DNA from: Phorcus lineatus
Lineage: Eukaryota > Mollusca > Gastropoda > Trochida > Trochidae
DNA: 64,000 bases
Assembly: GCA_921293015.1 (NCBI GenBank)
Contig: OV121096.1
Location: 24,625,729 to 24,689,728 of the forward strand
Direction of reading: 5' to 3'
The position numbers and the translations under genes were made by a program. A model generated the notes under the pieces. It searched no databases, was not told where the DNA came from, and was given only the letters and a program-made list of their open reading frames with translations. Shown here one piece after another: positions 50,401 through 62,325 of the stretch (position 1 is the first letter of the stretch; each line of letters starts with the position of its first letter).

Positions 50401-50941
50401 TTATCAAAACAGAAGCTTGCCTGCCTATTTGCAGTCTGATAATGAGATATCATAATATAAACATTATTATGATTACAATTCCGCTTGATTCTATACCACA
50501 AAGGGGCATGCTCAATGCACCATGCAAATTTATACACTGGTGTCAAGACAAACGTCATTCCTTTTTTCATTTTTAACTCCTTGGGAGTATGCAAACCTTG
50601 AAATGATTTCTTTACGAAAATGGTCAACTAATCAACCATTTGCGTTTAGTCCTAACGAAATTCACTCATTATCGTAACAGAAGCTTGCCTGCCTGTTTGC
50701 ATTCAGTAAAATGCTCCAGATCGTGAGATATCTTCTATAAAAACTATAATATTACAATTGCGTTTGACTCTATACCACAAAGGGGCATGCTCAATGCACC
50801 ATGCATATTTTCACGCTGGTGTCAAGAAAAAATTCATTCTTTTTTTTATTCTCAACTCCGTGGGAGTATCCAAACCTTAAAAATGATTTCTATAAAACAA
50901 ATTGACAACTAAACAACCATTGGCTTTAAGTCCTTACGATC
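50401..50941 (+). repeat. 268-bp tandem duplication
   Basis: Unit 1 (50401-50659) and unit 2 (50669-50941) both carry AGAAGCTTGCCTGCCT, then CTATACCACAAAGGGGCATG, CTCAATGCACCATGCA and GGTGTCAAGA in order. Divergence is moderate and there are small indels. No coding content recognised. Confidence 0.85.
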
Positions 50942-51316
50942 TTTACTAATTTAAGGTGACAAAGATCGATTATCAACTCATTAATTTATGTTGCATTTTG
51001 TTAGGCCACTACGTAATAATAACGTCTCGAATTGATACTAATGTTGTAGCACTCCCCTGACACTCGTTATTTATCACCTTAACCTTTCTCTAAAGTACAC
51101 AGCAAGTAGTAAAGATATATACCATTCTCGTCTAGTGCCGGATAGTCTTTCATTAGGAAGATATCAATTATGTATGAAGACTCGAGAAGACAAGTGTTTT
51201 ATTAAGAAAGTAATTTTGCTTTGTTTTGATCTGGATGTCTATCAACTCTTTCCAGAAGAAAGCAATCAATGGGACCGTGATAATAATCGATGATGAAAAT
51301 ACTTTGAGATCTAAGG
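50942..51316. other. Gene-free DNA
   Basis: Nothing recognised. Confidence 0.4.
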
Positions 51317-51770
51317 TTACTCCTGTGGTGAATGAATGAATGGTTTATTCTCATGATGATCACAAAGAGTGACATAGAGAAAAAAATACAAATATACGCG
51401 TTTCATTATGGGAACATACGTAGATATAATTGCTGTTTTTACATAATTGCATAATTTCCACTGAAGTGGTTTATGCTTACAAGATATGAGTGATATAAAC
51501 GTATCTAAGGATGGATAATGACAATGATAATTTGTCAGAATGGAATTTCTCGCATTGCAAAGGGATGGACAAAACATAATTAGGTGAGCCTCATCACTGA
51601 TTGAGGTTTTACAGAGTGTACAAAATCTTTCTTTTTTATACGTTATACCATCTACCTGTTTCTATTGGGAATCTATGATTGCAAGTCCTGATTTTAGTAA
51701 GCCAGATACGCACATTTAATGGGAAGTGGAGTAAATAACTTTCAAGGTATGGGGACAGTTTGAACATGTT
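51317..51770 (-). pseudogene. LINE ORF2 3' fragment with (ATTC)n tail
   Basis: On the minus strand one frame reads RFCTLCKTSISDEAHLIMFC followed by PSLCNARNSILTNY: a CX2C...HX4C knuckle and the usual CP-x-L-x-x-R block. Upstream pieces of the LPIETGRW-type block are out of frame and interrupted (near 51650-51690). The DNA ends at GAATAAACCATTCATTCATT (about 51333-51350), a short tandem 3' tail typical of CR1/L2-type LINEs. It is 5'-truncated and decayed. Confidence 0.72.
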
Positions 51771-54700
51771 ATGATAGTAACCTTTAGAAGATTTTGATTT
51801 ACATTCGTTCCAGTGTTGATAAAACTGGCTGATTAAAATAGGTTTAACTTCATTTATAAGCTAAGTAACATTTTTACAATTTTGAGAAAGCCATACATGT
51901 ACGTAATTGAGAAAAATATGTGTGTATTAAGACAGGAAAAAGATGAGTAAAGTAGATTGATGTCGGTTTAAGGGAAATTAGACACGTTGTTTTATTAGAT
52001 TTCATTATCTATAATAGGCCTTAAATACCGATAACTGGTAATAACATGGTTTAAAAAGGCATTTACATTGGATTAATATCTTTTTTTTGGAAAGGATTAT
52101 GTCAAAGAAAAAGCAAAGACTTGATAACCTGTGATGATTGTGAATATATTTATCTTTATCTGTTCTGTTCTCCACTTTGCTTTTACATATCTTCATACAG
52201 ACATGAAGTAGGGATCATTCATATGGAGTACAAGATAAAAACAAATGCACAGCAACATCCTGTGCATCACTTGTTGAATGGACATTAGAAAGAAAATTTT
52301 AAGTCAACACTTTGTCAAATTACTCCAAATATTTGTTCTCGAAAAACAGTGTGTCTTAACAATACGGAACAGGCAAGTCAATCTCCACAAATATTAACCA
52401 TTACTAGTTCGCGTTGATCCCACAGTAATTAATAAATGATCATGAGTTGTGATCACAGCTCACAATGTTCCGTGACAAAATCAATTAATGGTGTAAGATA
52501 TAACCCACATTTATGGTCCCGTTAGCTATGCTGATATTTGGTGACAAAACAAATTATTGCTTCAAGAAATGACCCAATGCATTGTCTTCTCACCTTTGCT
52601 GCCTTAAATACTATCTCTCACAAATAATTTTCTTTTTTTATTCACGACTTTGACAAAGAAAATTTTCACAGCATGGAAAAATTCTAGAAACCGCTGACTT
52701 ATCATGTTTATCATGTGAAAAGTCAATCTTACAATAATTCGCTGGCAAATGACCACAAGACAACAGTTGATTTTAGCCATCAAAGGAAATGGTAGCTTGA
52801 TGATAAATCTGTTAACCAATAGGCAAAATGTTATGCCAATATTTCTTTCCTTTAATTCTATATATTAACATTAACATGTTGAAGAAATCATTTCAAAAGG
52901 ATATTAATTGTGCAACAATTCTGAATCTTGCTTGGTGTAATTTATAAATACGTTTTACACCAGTAGCATCGAGTGATCACATGTACATGCCTATTAGGTT
53001 GTCAGAAGCTGTATCTGCTATGCAATGCGAATTGACGTTTAGGCAAAGTTAATTTTGTCTTTTGGATCCGTTAGCGAAGACAGGTATGCTATACTTGATA
53101 CTTATAATAATATACCTTGATAAATAGATTATGTTGCATTTCTACCTTTCACTTTCTATATTTAGAAGACAATGGGAAACTCACAAATGCAGGGATTATT
53201 ATACAAACTCTACCAACTTAATCAGGTAAATTTGTTTGAAACCATATTATATATAACCATATGTAAACATGAACATGTCATGTAAAGGATGTCGATCCTG
53301 TATTTCAATTATGAAGCACTGTCCAGATATATGATCTGCATAATGCTTTATGTGAACAAAACAAAATAATTTGTCAACTACAATGGTATAAGTCATTTAC
53401 AGTGTTATATCCAATTAAGGTGATATATATTATTCATAAGTCTTTTTCGAAATTACCCAAGGGTCTAATACGTACTGTATTATAATACAATAGTGGCCTT
53501 TGTGGGGGTAACAATCAAAACAATCCCATGAAATTAACAACACTCAGTGTGACTCTAAATCCTTTCTATTGTTAAAAGTTCAAAGAAGCTTATCAAAAGG
53601 TTTCATTTTGCATCATTATTCCCATCAAGTGCTTAATCTATCTAATGTGAAACTAATGTACCATTTATGAACAACTGCATGTATCGATGTAACTCAAAGC
53701 TGTAATCTCACTTAGTCTCACGAATATTTACCTTTAAGCCAGATAACAAAAAAGAAGTGTTAGTGTTAATTCCGACTATTATTTATTATCTATTATTATT
53801 CATTAAAATATGACATAAATTCACAAAATAAAACCTTACAATAAATCATAGTAAAAGCTTTAGTTCTGTTAAGTTTATTAAAATATTGTTATTAAGATTT
53901 GATTTGATCGTGTCGCTAATGAGTATCAGGTTTTTTTAAAGTTATCAAAATATTATCATTTACAGAAAGTTGATTGACGTTAATATTTGAATTAATTTGT
54001 GTCAGTGATTATCAAGGTGAGATATGAATTTATTTGCAATATAAAAAATGACCTTGAAGCACTATTAACTTGCTTCGAGGGTGATTTTTATCCCTGATAA
54101 CTTTCACATTAACCATTCACACAAAACACAAAGAGAGTCAATTTATCAACCTGTCGTCTTCCTAAATTAGATTTGTTCTCAGTGCATTGTTCTTTGTTAA
54201 ACTAGATGCTAATGAATATTCGTTAGGAAAATATTTCTTGACATTTATACAATAAAATTATTTCACATAACTCGATAACTTTAAACAGTGATTAAATAGA
54301 TAGACGATGTTTGACATATGAATACAATATTAAAAGATTATTAATTTGAACAATTATGAAAACAAATTGTATAGAATATGCTAATCTCCAATTTTATTTT
54401 CATTGCACAAATGTGATCACATATTTATGTTTCAATTCTAATTGGGACATGTTGATGTCTATAAAATGGACTTTGATAAACTTTTGAACAATAGAACATA
54501 ATTCACAAAAATGGTGAGGTTAAAATGACATTTGACATTTGGTTGAACATATCTGTCTGTCCTGCACATGGACATGATGGATTTTATACACTTTGTCAAA
54601 TTGAAAAAATGAGATAACATAATATGTTTAAAAGATTTTTAGTTATTTCAAGAATTTAGTTATCTTTAAACTTTCCAAAATTTAGATTATCATACAGTCA

Positions 54701-54965
54701 TAATTATAAGTCTAGATTTGTTTATGATAATGTGAAACTTGTTTATAACATCAACCCTTCAAAAACACTTTTAAATTTATAAATCCAATAAATACTAAAT
54801 TCAAACCGGGTTTTCATTTAGAAATTTGAGGAATCAAAGAATAACATTTCTGTCTTCTTAGTTTATTTAAGCTTAATTGTTTGTTAATGCTCAATCATTT
54901 TTCTGGTTTATATAATCAACATCTGTGCAAAATCCGATTGTAGTTGAAAGTTCTAACCATGACGA
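51771..54965. other. Gene-free AT-rich DNA
   Basis: No gene or element recognised in about 3.2 kb. Confidence 0.4.
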
Positions 54966-55120
54966 TCAATTTTATCCTTATCATATGGGTTATGAGTACT
55001 ACCACTCATTCTATCTATTCATCAAACAACGTGGGTGTAGCATTCACGTGCTGTTTCTTGACAGAATTTCTAGAGAATGAGGCTGTTTTTATTAAGGAAT
55101 ATGGAATATTGATTGATAAA
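54966..55120 (+). repeat. Dispersed repeat 'CTCATCAAACAACG', copy 3
   Basis: TTATCATATGGGTTATGAGT, CACTCATTCTATCTATTCAT and CAAACAACGTGGGTGTAGC match copies 1 and 2. It lies inside an open frame of 72 codons (54944-55162) that reads VMSTTTHSIYSSNNVGVAF. The N-terminal part is hydrophobic, but with the same peptide in the other two copies this looks like a repeat and not a gene. Confidence 0.7.
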
Positions 55121-57228
55121 ATCTTGCTTTTGTCTCTCAGTTTGGTCGATAGGAAATTATAGCTTACATAGAACAGTGAAATTTACTTTTTCGGTAGAGA
55201 CTAGGGCTAAAACAAATTTATTGCAATATATTCCTCTCATGTATAACTAACTGTAAATCTAGAATCTTTTGGTACATATTTCAGGATTCATCAAAGATAA
55301 ACGGGAACATGATTTACTTGATTAATACGGTAAGAACACTTTCTCCTCTAAAAAAACCTTTTGAAATGTTTGTTTACGTAATGGATAGAAGGCACACACA
55401 CTTTACATTATAGTATCAGTTTAGTTCATTATGACCACTCAAAGGAAAAATTGGTTTCATATTCACTTCTCTTCTATTAACTCTTTCTTGACTGTCAATT
55501 ATGTGTTCTAACAGAATTAAATAGCCTTGGTAAACGATATCGATGTTTGGCTACCACTTCAAAGTCATGATGATGCATAGGAGAATTGTTAACGATAGAT
55601 TATTCGCTTCAAGCAACATGGTATTTGACAAATGATGCACCAAGAACATTATGAAATGATATGCCTTACCGAGAGAATTTATGCAGAGAAACTTGTGATT
55701 TTTAGGAGACGAAGAAACAACATGTTCATACCACTTTCATAATCCATTCAGAACACATTTGACATAGATTTGGTGTCCAAAATGAAATTCATTTTTAAAA
55801 ATCTGTTTATAAGTAAAGTAGTTTACATTAAAACTTTAACCTTCATTGACTATTTTGTCAAAAGGTTGAAGAAAATTTGTTTAAATAATATTATGTTCAA
55901 AAATATGAATAACTATTCTTCTTTTACCCTTTGCATCTTTTGTGTGATGTCATCTCTATACCACATAAAATTTATATGCACCTTGTCTATGTGGTGTATT
56001 TATGATCCCGTGACTATTGATCTGTTAAGTCTGTTAAACGTACTGTCAAAAATTGGTGGCAATTTCAGTATTTCCAAAAAATCATGATTTTACATATGGA
56101 GCAGCTGAATTATAAAGACTTTGAAGAATGCTCGTTATAAAGTCAATTCTTGATTATAATCGCATTAGGTTTACATATTTGTGAGCATAAGGTTCATACA
56201 CTGATTCTCTCCTAATAAATGAAATACTTCGTTTTTTTATGCAACACGTATCATTAGTTTTATGAATATAAAATGTAATTTTATTCTTTTGGATTTTGCC
56301 TATTCTTAGAAAAAGTAATTGACATTCGATTCTGATTCGTTGAGCCAACACAGATGTCGATAATCGCTCCATAATTGAATCTCGAGTTATCAAACCATGC
56401 ACAGACATACACACACACATTTTACTATCGTTCTTGTGACTTAAAACTGGCATTGAGATAAGTTTGTTTTCAAATCACCAAATGATTTCTGATATCCAAC
56501 AGCACGACAAAGGGAAAGGATGAGGCATGAAATCAGTTATTTATGAAACAAGTCTTTGAAATCATACAAATGAGAAAGTGAAATGTTTCGTCATGAACAG
56601 CAGCGCATACTTCCTGGGGATATGGCTACGAAACAAGGACATCATTAAAGCAATACATTTCTGAAAGACCTCAAAGGTAATATTTTAAAATTATTCAGAA
56701 TTATCATCATCATCAACAACATCATAAGATGAGTTCTCTGTAAACGTCAGCCATTCTTATATTTCTAATAGTTATTTATCATTATTATTATTACTTAATT
56801 AGGCAAGAGCCCTTGCACTGTTGGACAGATACTAGGAGGACCTAGTAAAATTCTGCCATCATTTGGACCCATGATTACATTCCTGACATATGATCTGCAT
56901 GAAACTTCATTATTTATAAGCAATGTCTGAATAAAGATTAATGTGTCATAAAAGTGAGAGTGAAAGTGCTCATTTCGGTGTATTTATTATTCATGAGTTA
57001 TTTGAGAATACACAAGAGAATTGCAGCACAATCGGAAAAGTTTGGAAACATTAAATCCTTAAACTCTCACAAAATCCTACATGTAGAATGTAATTTATCA
57101 GTAATCTAACGGAGGTGACTGGCAGGCTAATATTAAGGCACTTGAAAAAAACCTTACCTAGCTGTTTGTCATTTGAAAAAAAATTCAAGCCACTTTATAT
57201 TGAAATAAAAGACTTGACTAAGAGTTAA
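55121..57228. other. Gene-free AT-rich DNA
   Basis: No recognised gene. The area at about 55520-55620 (GTAAACGATATCGATGTTTG, AGGAGAATTGTTAACGAT) faintly resembles the 'CTTGCCTGCAGTC' repeat. ORFs near 55770-56087 and 56453-56154 have no recognised similarity. Confidence 0.4.
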
Positions 57229-59196
57229 ATACATGGAACTTCATTACATCAGATATTTACACTTTTTGTCGATTGCCTCGATGACTCAGTGACTGTACAA
57301 GAGATTCACAAGCTAATCCATAGTCTCAAAAAGTCAAAAGCTGCAGGAAATGACAGAATACAGAATGAACATCTACTTTATGGTGGTCATTGCCTTCAAT
57401 TACATCTTGTTGATCTCTTCAATGACATGCTAAAATCAGGTTACATCCCTCACAAATGCAAAGCTGGAATCATTGTCCCAATCCATAAAGGTGGCAATAA
57501 ACCGAAGAACGATCCAGCAAGCTACAGACCAATTACACTCCTTCCAGTCATCTACAAACTCTTCGAAAAGCTTCTCCACAATAGGCTCATTACCTGGATA
57601 CAGCTAAAAAACATCCAGCTTCCAAACCAGCAACAGCAAGGCTACCAAAGAGGCATTGGCTGTACAACTACAGCATTCAACCTAACAGAGTCCATCTACT
57701 ACAACAATGAACTTGGTAGCAAAGTCTATGCTGCTTTCCTAGATAACAAACGTGCCTTTGACACTGTATGGCACAATGGACTTTTTATAAAGTTACATCA
57801 CATCGGGATCACTGGACTCTCATGGAAACTTTTGTTTAATGCTTACACAGACCTCAGTAGCTCAGTCGCAGTGAATGGCGTCACATCAAGATCATTTTCT
57901 ATAAAACAAGGTGTTCGACAAGGAGGAGTCCTCTCCACAATCCTTTACCTCATATTTATAGATGAACTTCTTGGACAGCTTCAACATTCTAACTATGGTG
58001 TGACTATCATGGATCTTAATCTTGGCAATCCAACCTTAGCAGATGACGTCACTCTGTTAGCTTTATCTCCAAGTGCCCTCCAGTCTTTGCTAGATATCGT
58101 CTCCGTTTACACCAGAAAGTGGAGGTATGAACTCAATCCGTCAAAATGTCATGTTATTGTTCTTGGAGAGAAGGCAAGAACTTCCAATACAGATTGGCAT
58201 GTAACTGATGAATGTATACCAATTGAACTTTCCACTCGCCACTTAGGGATGCAAGTGAATAACCATCTAACTAGTGATGATGCTGTGACTCACGGCTGCA
58301 AAAAAGCTAAAGCCTGCTTTCATGCTCTTATGGGAATAGGATTGAAACCAAAAGGAGTCAATCCACTGATATCAGCAAATACTGTTCACAAGATCATAAT
58401 GCCGTGCATGCTGTACGGATGCGAACTTTGGACGCAACTCTCACAACACAACGCCAGACAGCTATCTACAACATGGCACTACATGGCCAAAACTCTTCAG
58501 GGGTTTCAACCACGAACAAGAACTGACATGTGTCTGAGCATGATTAACTGGCTTCCGATCAAAGAAGAGATACATAAACGACAGCTAATGTTCTTCCATA
58601 GACTCTGCTCACTACCTCCAGAAAACATTTCCAAGAAACTATTTCATAGAAGAATATTTCAATTTTTTCAATTAGATAAAGCCTCACAAAAAGGCTTCAT
58701 TCCACACATTGTGAATATTCTTTGTGAATACAACTTGCAGGATACATTAAGTAACTATCTTAACTGTGACAAAATTCCAACGAAGCATCAGTGGAAACGA
58801 CAAATAAATCAACACATCCAAAGAAAATACACAGCAGAGTGGTCAGCTCGCATAGATGGAGATGAAGACTTCCGGCGCTTCAAAATGTTGCATCAACTTC
58901 CTGGAGCATCAACTGTGTGGACATCAGCCAGGAACAGACTCTATGTGAAGCAATATACCCATATGGCTCAGCTATGGGTTACTATTCCACAGAACACTGA
59001 ATCTAAATGTATGCTATGTGACAATAACTATCACGATCTAATTCGACATGTTGTGACATCATGCTGTTATCTTCAAAACAAGTATGATGCATGATGTCAT
59101 TTGCCAAGAGTTAAACAACCACTCGATCATTTTGTAATAGAAGCCCAAATGTCATTTTCCGAGGAAGCATTGTCTTTGCAGCTGGAATACATTTGA
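57229..59196 (+). pseudogene. Reverse transcriptase of a 5'-truncated LINE
   Basis: A frame open from 57229 to a TGA at 59092-59094, continuing in frame for 33 more codons to 59194-59196. RT motifs in order: LKKSKAAGNDRIQNEHLL, AGIIVPIHKGG, SYRPITLLPVIYKLFEK, QQGYQRGIGCTTTAF, FLDNKRAFDTVWH, GVRQGGVLSTILY and LADDVTLL (catalytic Asp pair at 58042-58047). The C-terminus has a CMLCDNNYHDLIRHVVTSC knuckle. No endonuclease lies upstream, there is no upstream ATG in frame (TAA at 57226-57228), and GTG at 57289 is not a real start, so the copy is 5'-truncated. The motif set points to the I/Jockey side of LINEs, perhaps the Nimb or Ingi clade; the clade is uncertain. About 620 codons with one likely premature stop suggests a young insertion. 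Confidence 0.85.
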
Positions 59197-59396
59197 ATAA
59201 TGAGATTAAAGTTTAGTTGATCATGATTTTCTTTAATGAAATCTGCTTTGGTAAGAAGATTAGATCTTTGGACAAATTATCTTTTTGAGAAGACCCTGTA
59301 GTAAACCAGCTTAAACGCCATTACATTAAATGGCTACATCTCCTTTTCACAAAAGCCAAGGAAATCTTACATAACTATAGATTTCTATTAGAGATG

Positions 59397-59640
59397 AAGA
59401 TGTTATTTCAGATCTTGCCTGCAGTCGACTATTAAACATTGTAGCCTGATCACTCCATGCTTTTATGTAGGAGCAGTGGAATCGTTAAAACCTATAAAAC
59501 ACTTCAAGTAGCAGACGCCATGTTGATTGAGAAAAAACACCAGAAGACAAGAAGGAGTCAGATCCATAGATTCTCTCAGAACTTGACTAACTGTAATGCT
59601 ACTGCTGGGCTATGGGTTCGTTATGGCATCTTTCTGTAAG
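59397..59640 (+). repeat. Dispersed repeat 'CTTGCCTGCAGTC', copy 3
   Basis: AGATGTTATTTCAGATCTTG then CCTGCAGTCGACTATTAAAC, GATCACTCC, GGAATCGTTAAAACC and AAACACTTCAAGTAGCAGAC. One frame reads GIVKTYKTLQVADAMLIEKK, the same pattern as the other copies. It lies 490 bp before copy 4. Confidence 0.6.
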
Positions 59641-59884
59641 AAGTTCCTTCCTTAGATATACATTTTATTGACAACATATTTGAACTAAATGAGTCAATTA
59701 TTCCGCTTCCTGGTCAAATTGTCTGATGTGAAAAGAAGAGTTTCCTGAGCAAATCATAATTTTTGTCAGTATCCAGTTAGCTGTACCAAATGAGAGAGCT
59801 ATAACATTAAAGGTACAGAAGAATTTTGCATTGCTACAGACTCTATAACTAATTCTATACATATTTTTTAACATATGTCAGTTT

Positions 59885-60070
59885 AGATCTTACTTACAGT
59901 TGAGAATTAGACGATGTAGAGTTATCACTGGAGGGTTTGATCAATCACGGAACTGGAGAATCGTTAAAGTAAGCCAAACACTTCAACGAGCAGATACCTT
60001 GTTGAGGGAGACCAAAGGTAAGATAAATAATCCACAGACAGAAAGTGGTGTTCGATGTGATCTACAGTAG
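59885..60070 (+). repeat. Dispersed repeat 'CTTGCCTGCAGTC', copy 4
   Basis: GTAGAGTTATCAC, GGAGAATCGTTAAAGTAAGC and CAAACACTTCAACGAGCAGA, then CCACAGACAGAAAGTGGTGT and GTGATCTACAG, which matches copy 1 to its end. The left part with CTGCAGTC is lost. One frame reads WRIVKVSQTLQRADTLLRET. Confidence 0.6.
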
Positions 60071-60489
60071 TGCTATCTTCCCATAACATGAATCTTCATT
60101 ACCAATGTCGGCAGGCTGCTCCTTCATGATAATGCGATTGTCCTTAGAGCCATTCTGACAGCGCCTAAAGCCGCTTTACCCTCTTTACAAACCTATTGTC
60201 GCACCATCGATTTGAAATTCAACCCATGTTTCTTGAGCAACTGTAGGGTAATTCATTCCGAAGACCATATTTTGTGGTCGTGAATGAAGAATTTAGATGG
60301 ATGGACATTATATGCTTTACTGGAGAGGGAAAGATCTAATGCCTCTAGCTTAGACTTGTTTGATTGGGTTGTTGGTATTGTCTTAAATGCATAAATTAGA
60401 AAAATACGAATGTCGATGTGTCAGGGTTATTATTATCGTCTTTGACCAATCATCTCTCTGAACTGTTCTCCTAATTACAGGGAAGAATT

Positions 60490-61160
60490 ATAAGGTCGAT
60501 GAATGGTGCATTTGTTCAAAGGACTCTTGCATACCTTCATTGTTTAAATGGTGGTTACAAAATGATGATAAGGCCTCAAAATCACCGTTTGAGTAACCAA
60601 ACTGACCACAACCGCCTCAAATGTACTGGAATGGGGGCAAAAAGGAGTCATCAAGGGTCCATTGACAGATCGACACCTACGGATGTTTGGAGAGGAAACG
60701 ATGGAATTTGATTGCATTTGGAGTACCATTCTCTAGTCCCACGAAAGTCGTTTTATGGGCGACTAAGAGTGTGGAGTGCCACAACCAGGACCATAATTCC
60801 AACCGCACAAACTGGTTAAGGAAGATAAGTTATGGCGTGCGGGTGTTTCTCTTACCTCTATTTCTCTTTCTTGCTTCTGGGGACACATTCTCTTACCCGC
60901 TAGATCGAATCATAATTGATTGCTTTTTTTACCACAGACTTGAAATTAGACAAGTTATCATGAACTATTACGCTTGATCACATTCCGAGCTTTTAAAAAG
61001 CATCAGGAGAACACCCTTGCAGCACATTGATTTAAATCCAATTGAGCATATCTGGGACAAGGTTGACCGATGTAATACTACATGAAACCTTTCTCCACAA
61101 AAACCTTTAATTTTATGGGAGGCGGCCGTAAATGAGTATTTTGCCAAGAAGAGTGGTTTA
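60490..61160 (+). pseudogene. Tc1-like transposase relic
   Basis: Across several frames this keeps landmark motifs of Tc1/mariner transposases. About 60640-60745 reads KGVIKGPLTDRHLRM and then WSTIL*SHESRF, the equivalent of LLTDRHRR...W..VLFSDESRF with the first catalytic Asp changed to His and a stop before it. About 61015-61075 reads HIDLNPIEHIWDKVDR, the SPDLNPIEHLWD block that holds the last acidic catalytic residue. A short C-terminal stretch follows (LILWEAAVNEYFAKK). The middle domain with the second Asp is not recognisable. These enzymes cut and paste their element at TA sites; this copy has many breaks and is dead. Terminal repeats were not found. Confidence 0.75.
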
Positions 61161-62157
61161 CCTTCATTTGGACACGAGGTTATTTCTAAGACATTGACTG
61201 AATTTACTCAATTTTCTTTTCTGATGACAAATTCCCAAAACCTGTTGTTACCATAAACGATTGGATGTGTGATTTTGTTCTATTTGCAGCCATGTTTTCT
61301 TGTGTGTCTAGTTGCCCGCGTGCTCATCATAGATAAACATTTCTTATTCAACAAAATAACTATCAGTTGCCTTTCTTTTACATTTTCATTTATAGACGTT
61401 TTATATGTATGTTCTCTTCGAAATCCAGTCCCGAGACAAAAAGCATAATTTCCTACTTTTTGGAAATATACATTAAAGTCAGTATCGAAAAACAGGAATG
61501 TCTTTATATGAGACTTAAAAATCAATGATATAAAAAGATTTAATGTCCGATGGGAGACTGTTCAATACCAGCACAGCTGAATATATGATGATTCTATGAA
61601 TGCTGTTAATTTGTATTAAGGCAGTACAAAAAATCATTGGTCGGCAGATCCTGAGATGATAGTGTAACACTCAATATGGAGTATCAGATCATGTCAAATA
61701 ATAATAATAATTATTATTTATAAAAATTATTTTATTATTAGTAATTATTCGATTATGAAGTGTCATGTTTAATAATTAATTAGGTATAAATTGATTCAAT
61801 GTTTTGTCTCATAAAAATATGTTATAGAAAAATACTAGATGCCAATTGAAAATTTACATAAAGAGACACACTATTAGACACAGTGTATTTTTCTATAATC
61901 GGTATATTGTTTTATTAACAACCAATGTACCATGTGTTCTACGTAAAGTTTAAACTTGTCGAACAAATTTCGTTTTCATCACTTAAATGCGAAAATTATT
62001 ATATTTAGAAGTTTTCAATAATAATATACAAACGGAAATATATGGTTCGTGTTTGACATTCAACGTCCGATTTACTTATGAAATAAGCTTCACACTACCT
62101 CACATTAATTGTCGTTGTGTCTGCTGTAGATAAGTCTTCGAAATTATGTTTGAGTGA
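61161..62157. other. Gene-free AT-rich DNA
   Basis: Contains an AT-only palindromic stretch (AATAATAATAATTATTATTT, about 61699-61718). No gene. Confidence 0.45.
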
Positions 62158-62325
62158 ACCGTTGTCCGATTTTCCATCACTAAAGATTACTTTAAGCTGT
62201 TAATTCTCACTGATAAGCATTCAAATGGTACTTTTCAGATAGAATAAGTAGTTCTCGACATAATGATACCAGTTTTAAAGTTTGACATATTTGATCCCGA
62301 CAACATACTCTGTGTCCCTTTAAAT
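62158..62325 (+). repeat. Dispersed repeat 'CTGTGTCCCTTT', copy 3
   Basis: CCGTTGTCCGATTTTCCATC at the left and AAAGTTTGACATATTTGATC then ACTCTGTGTCCCTTTAA at the right. Same order as the copy at 12776; the best-kept right end of the three. Confidence 0.6.

Noticed and set aside
54944-55162. 72-codon ORF with a hydrophobic N-terminus, a possible secreted peptide
   Set aside because: Its central part is a dispersed repeat with two other copies in the window.
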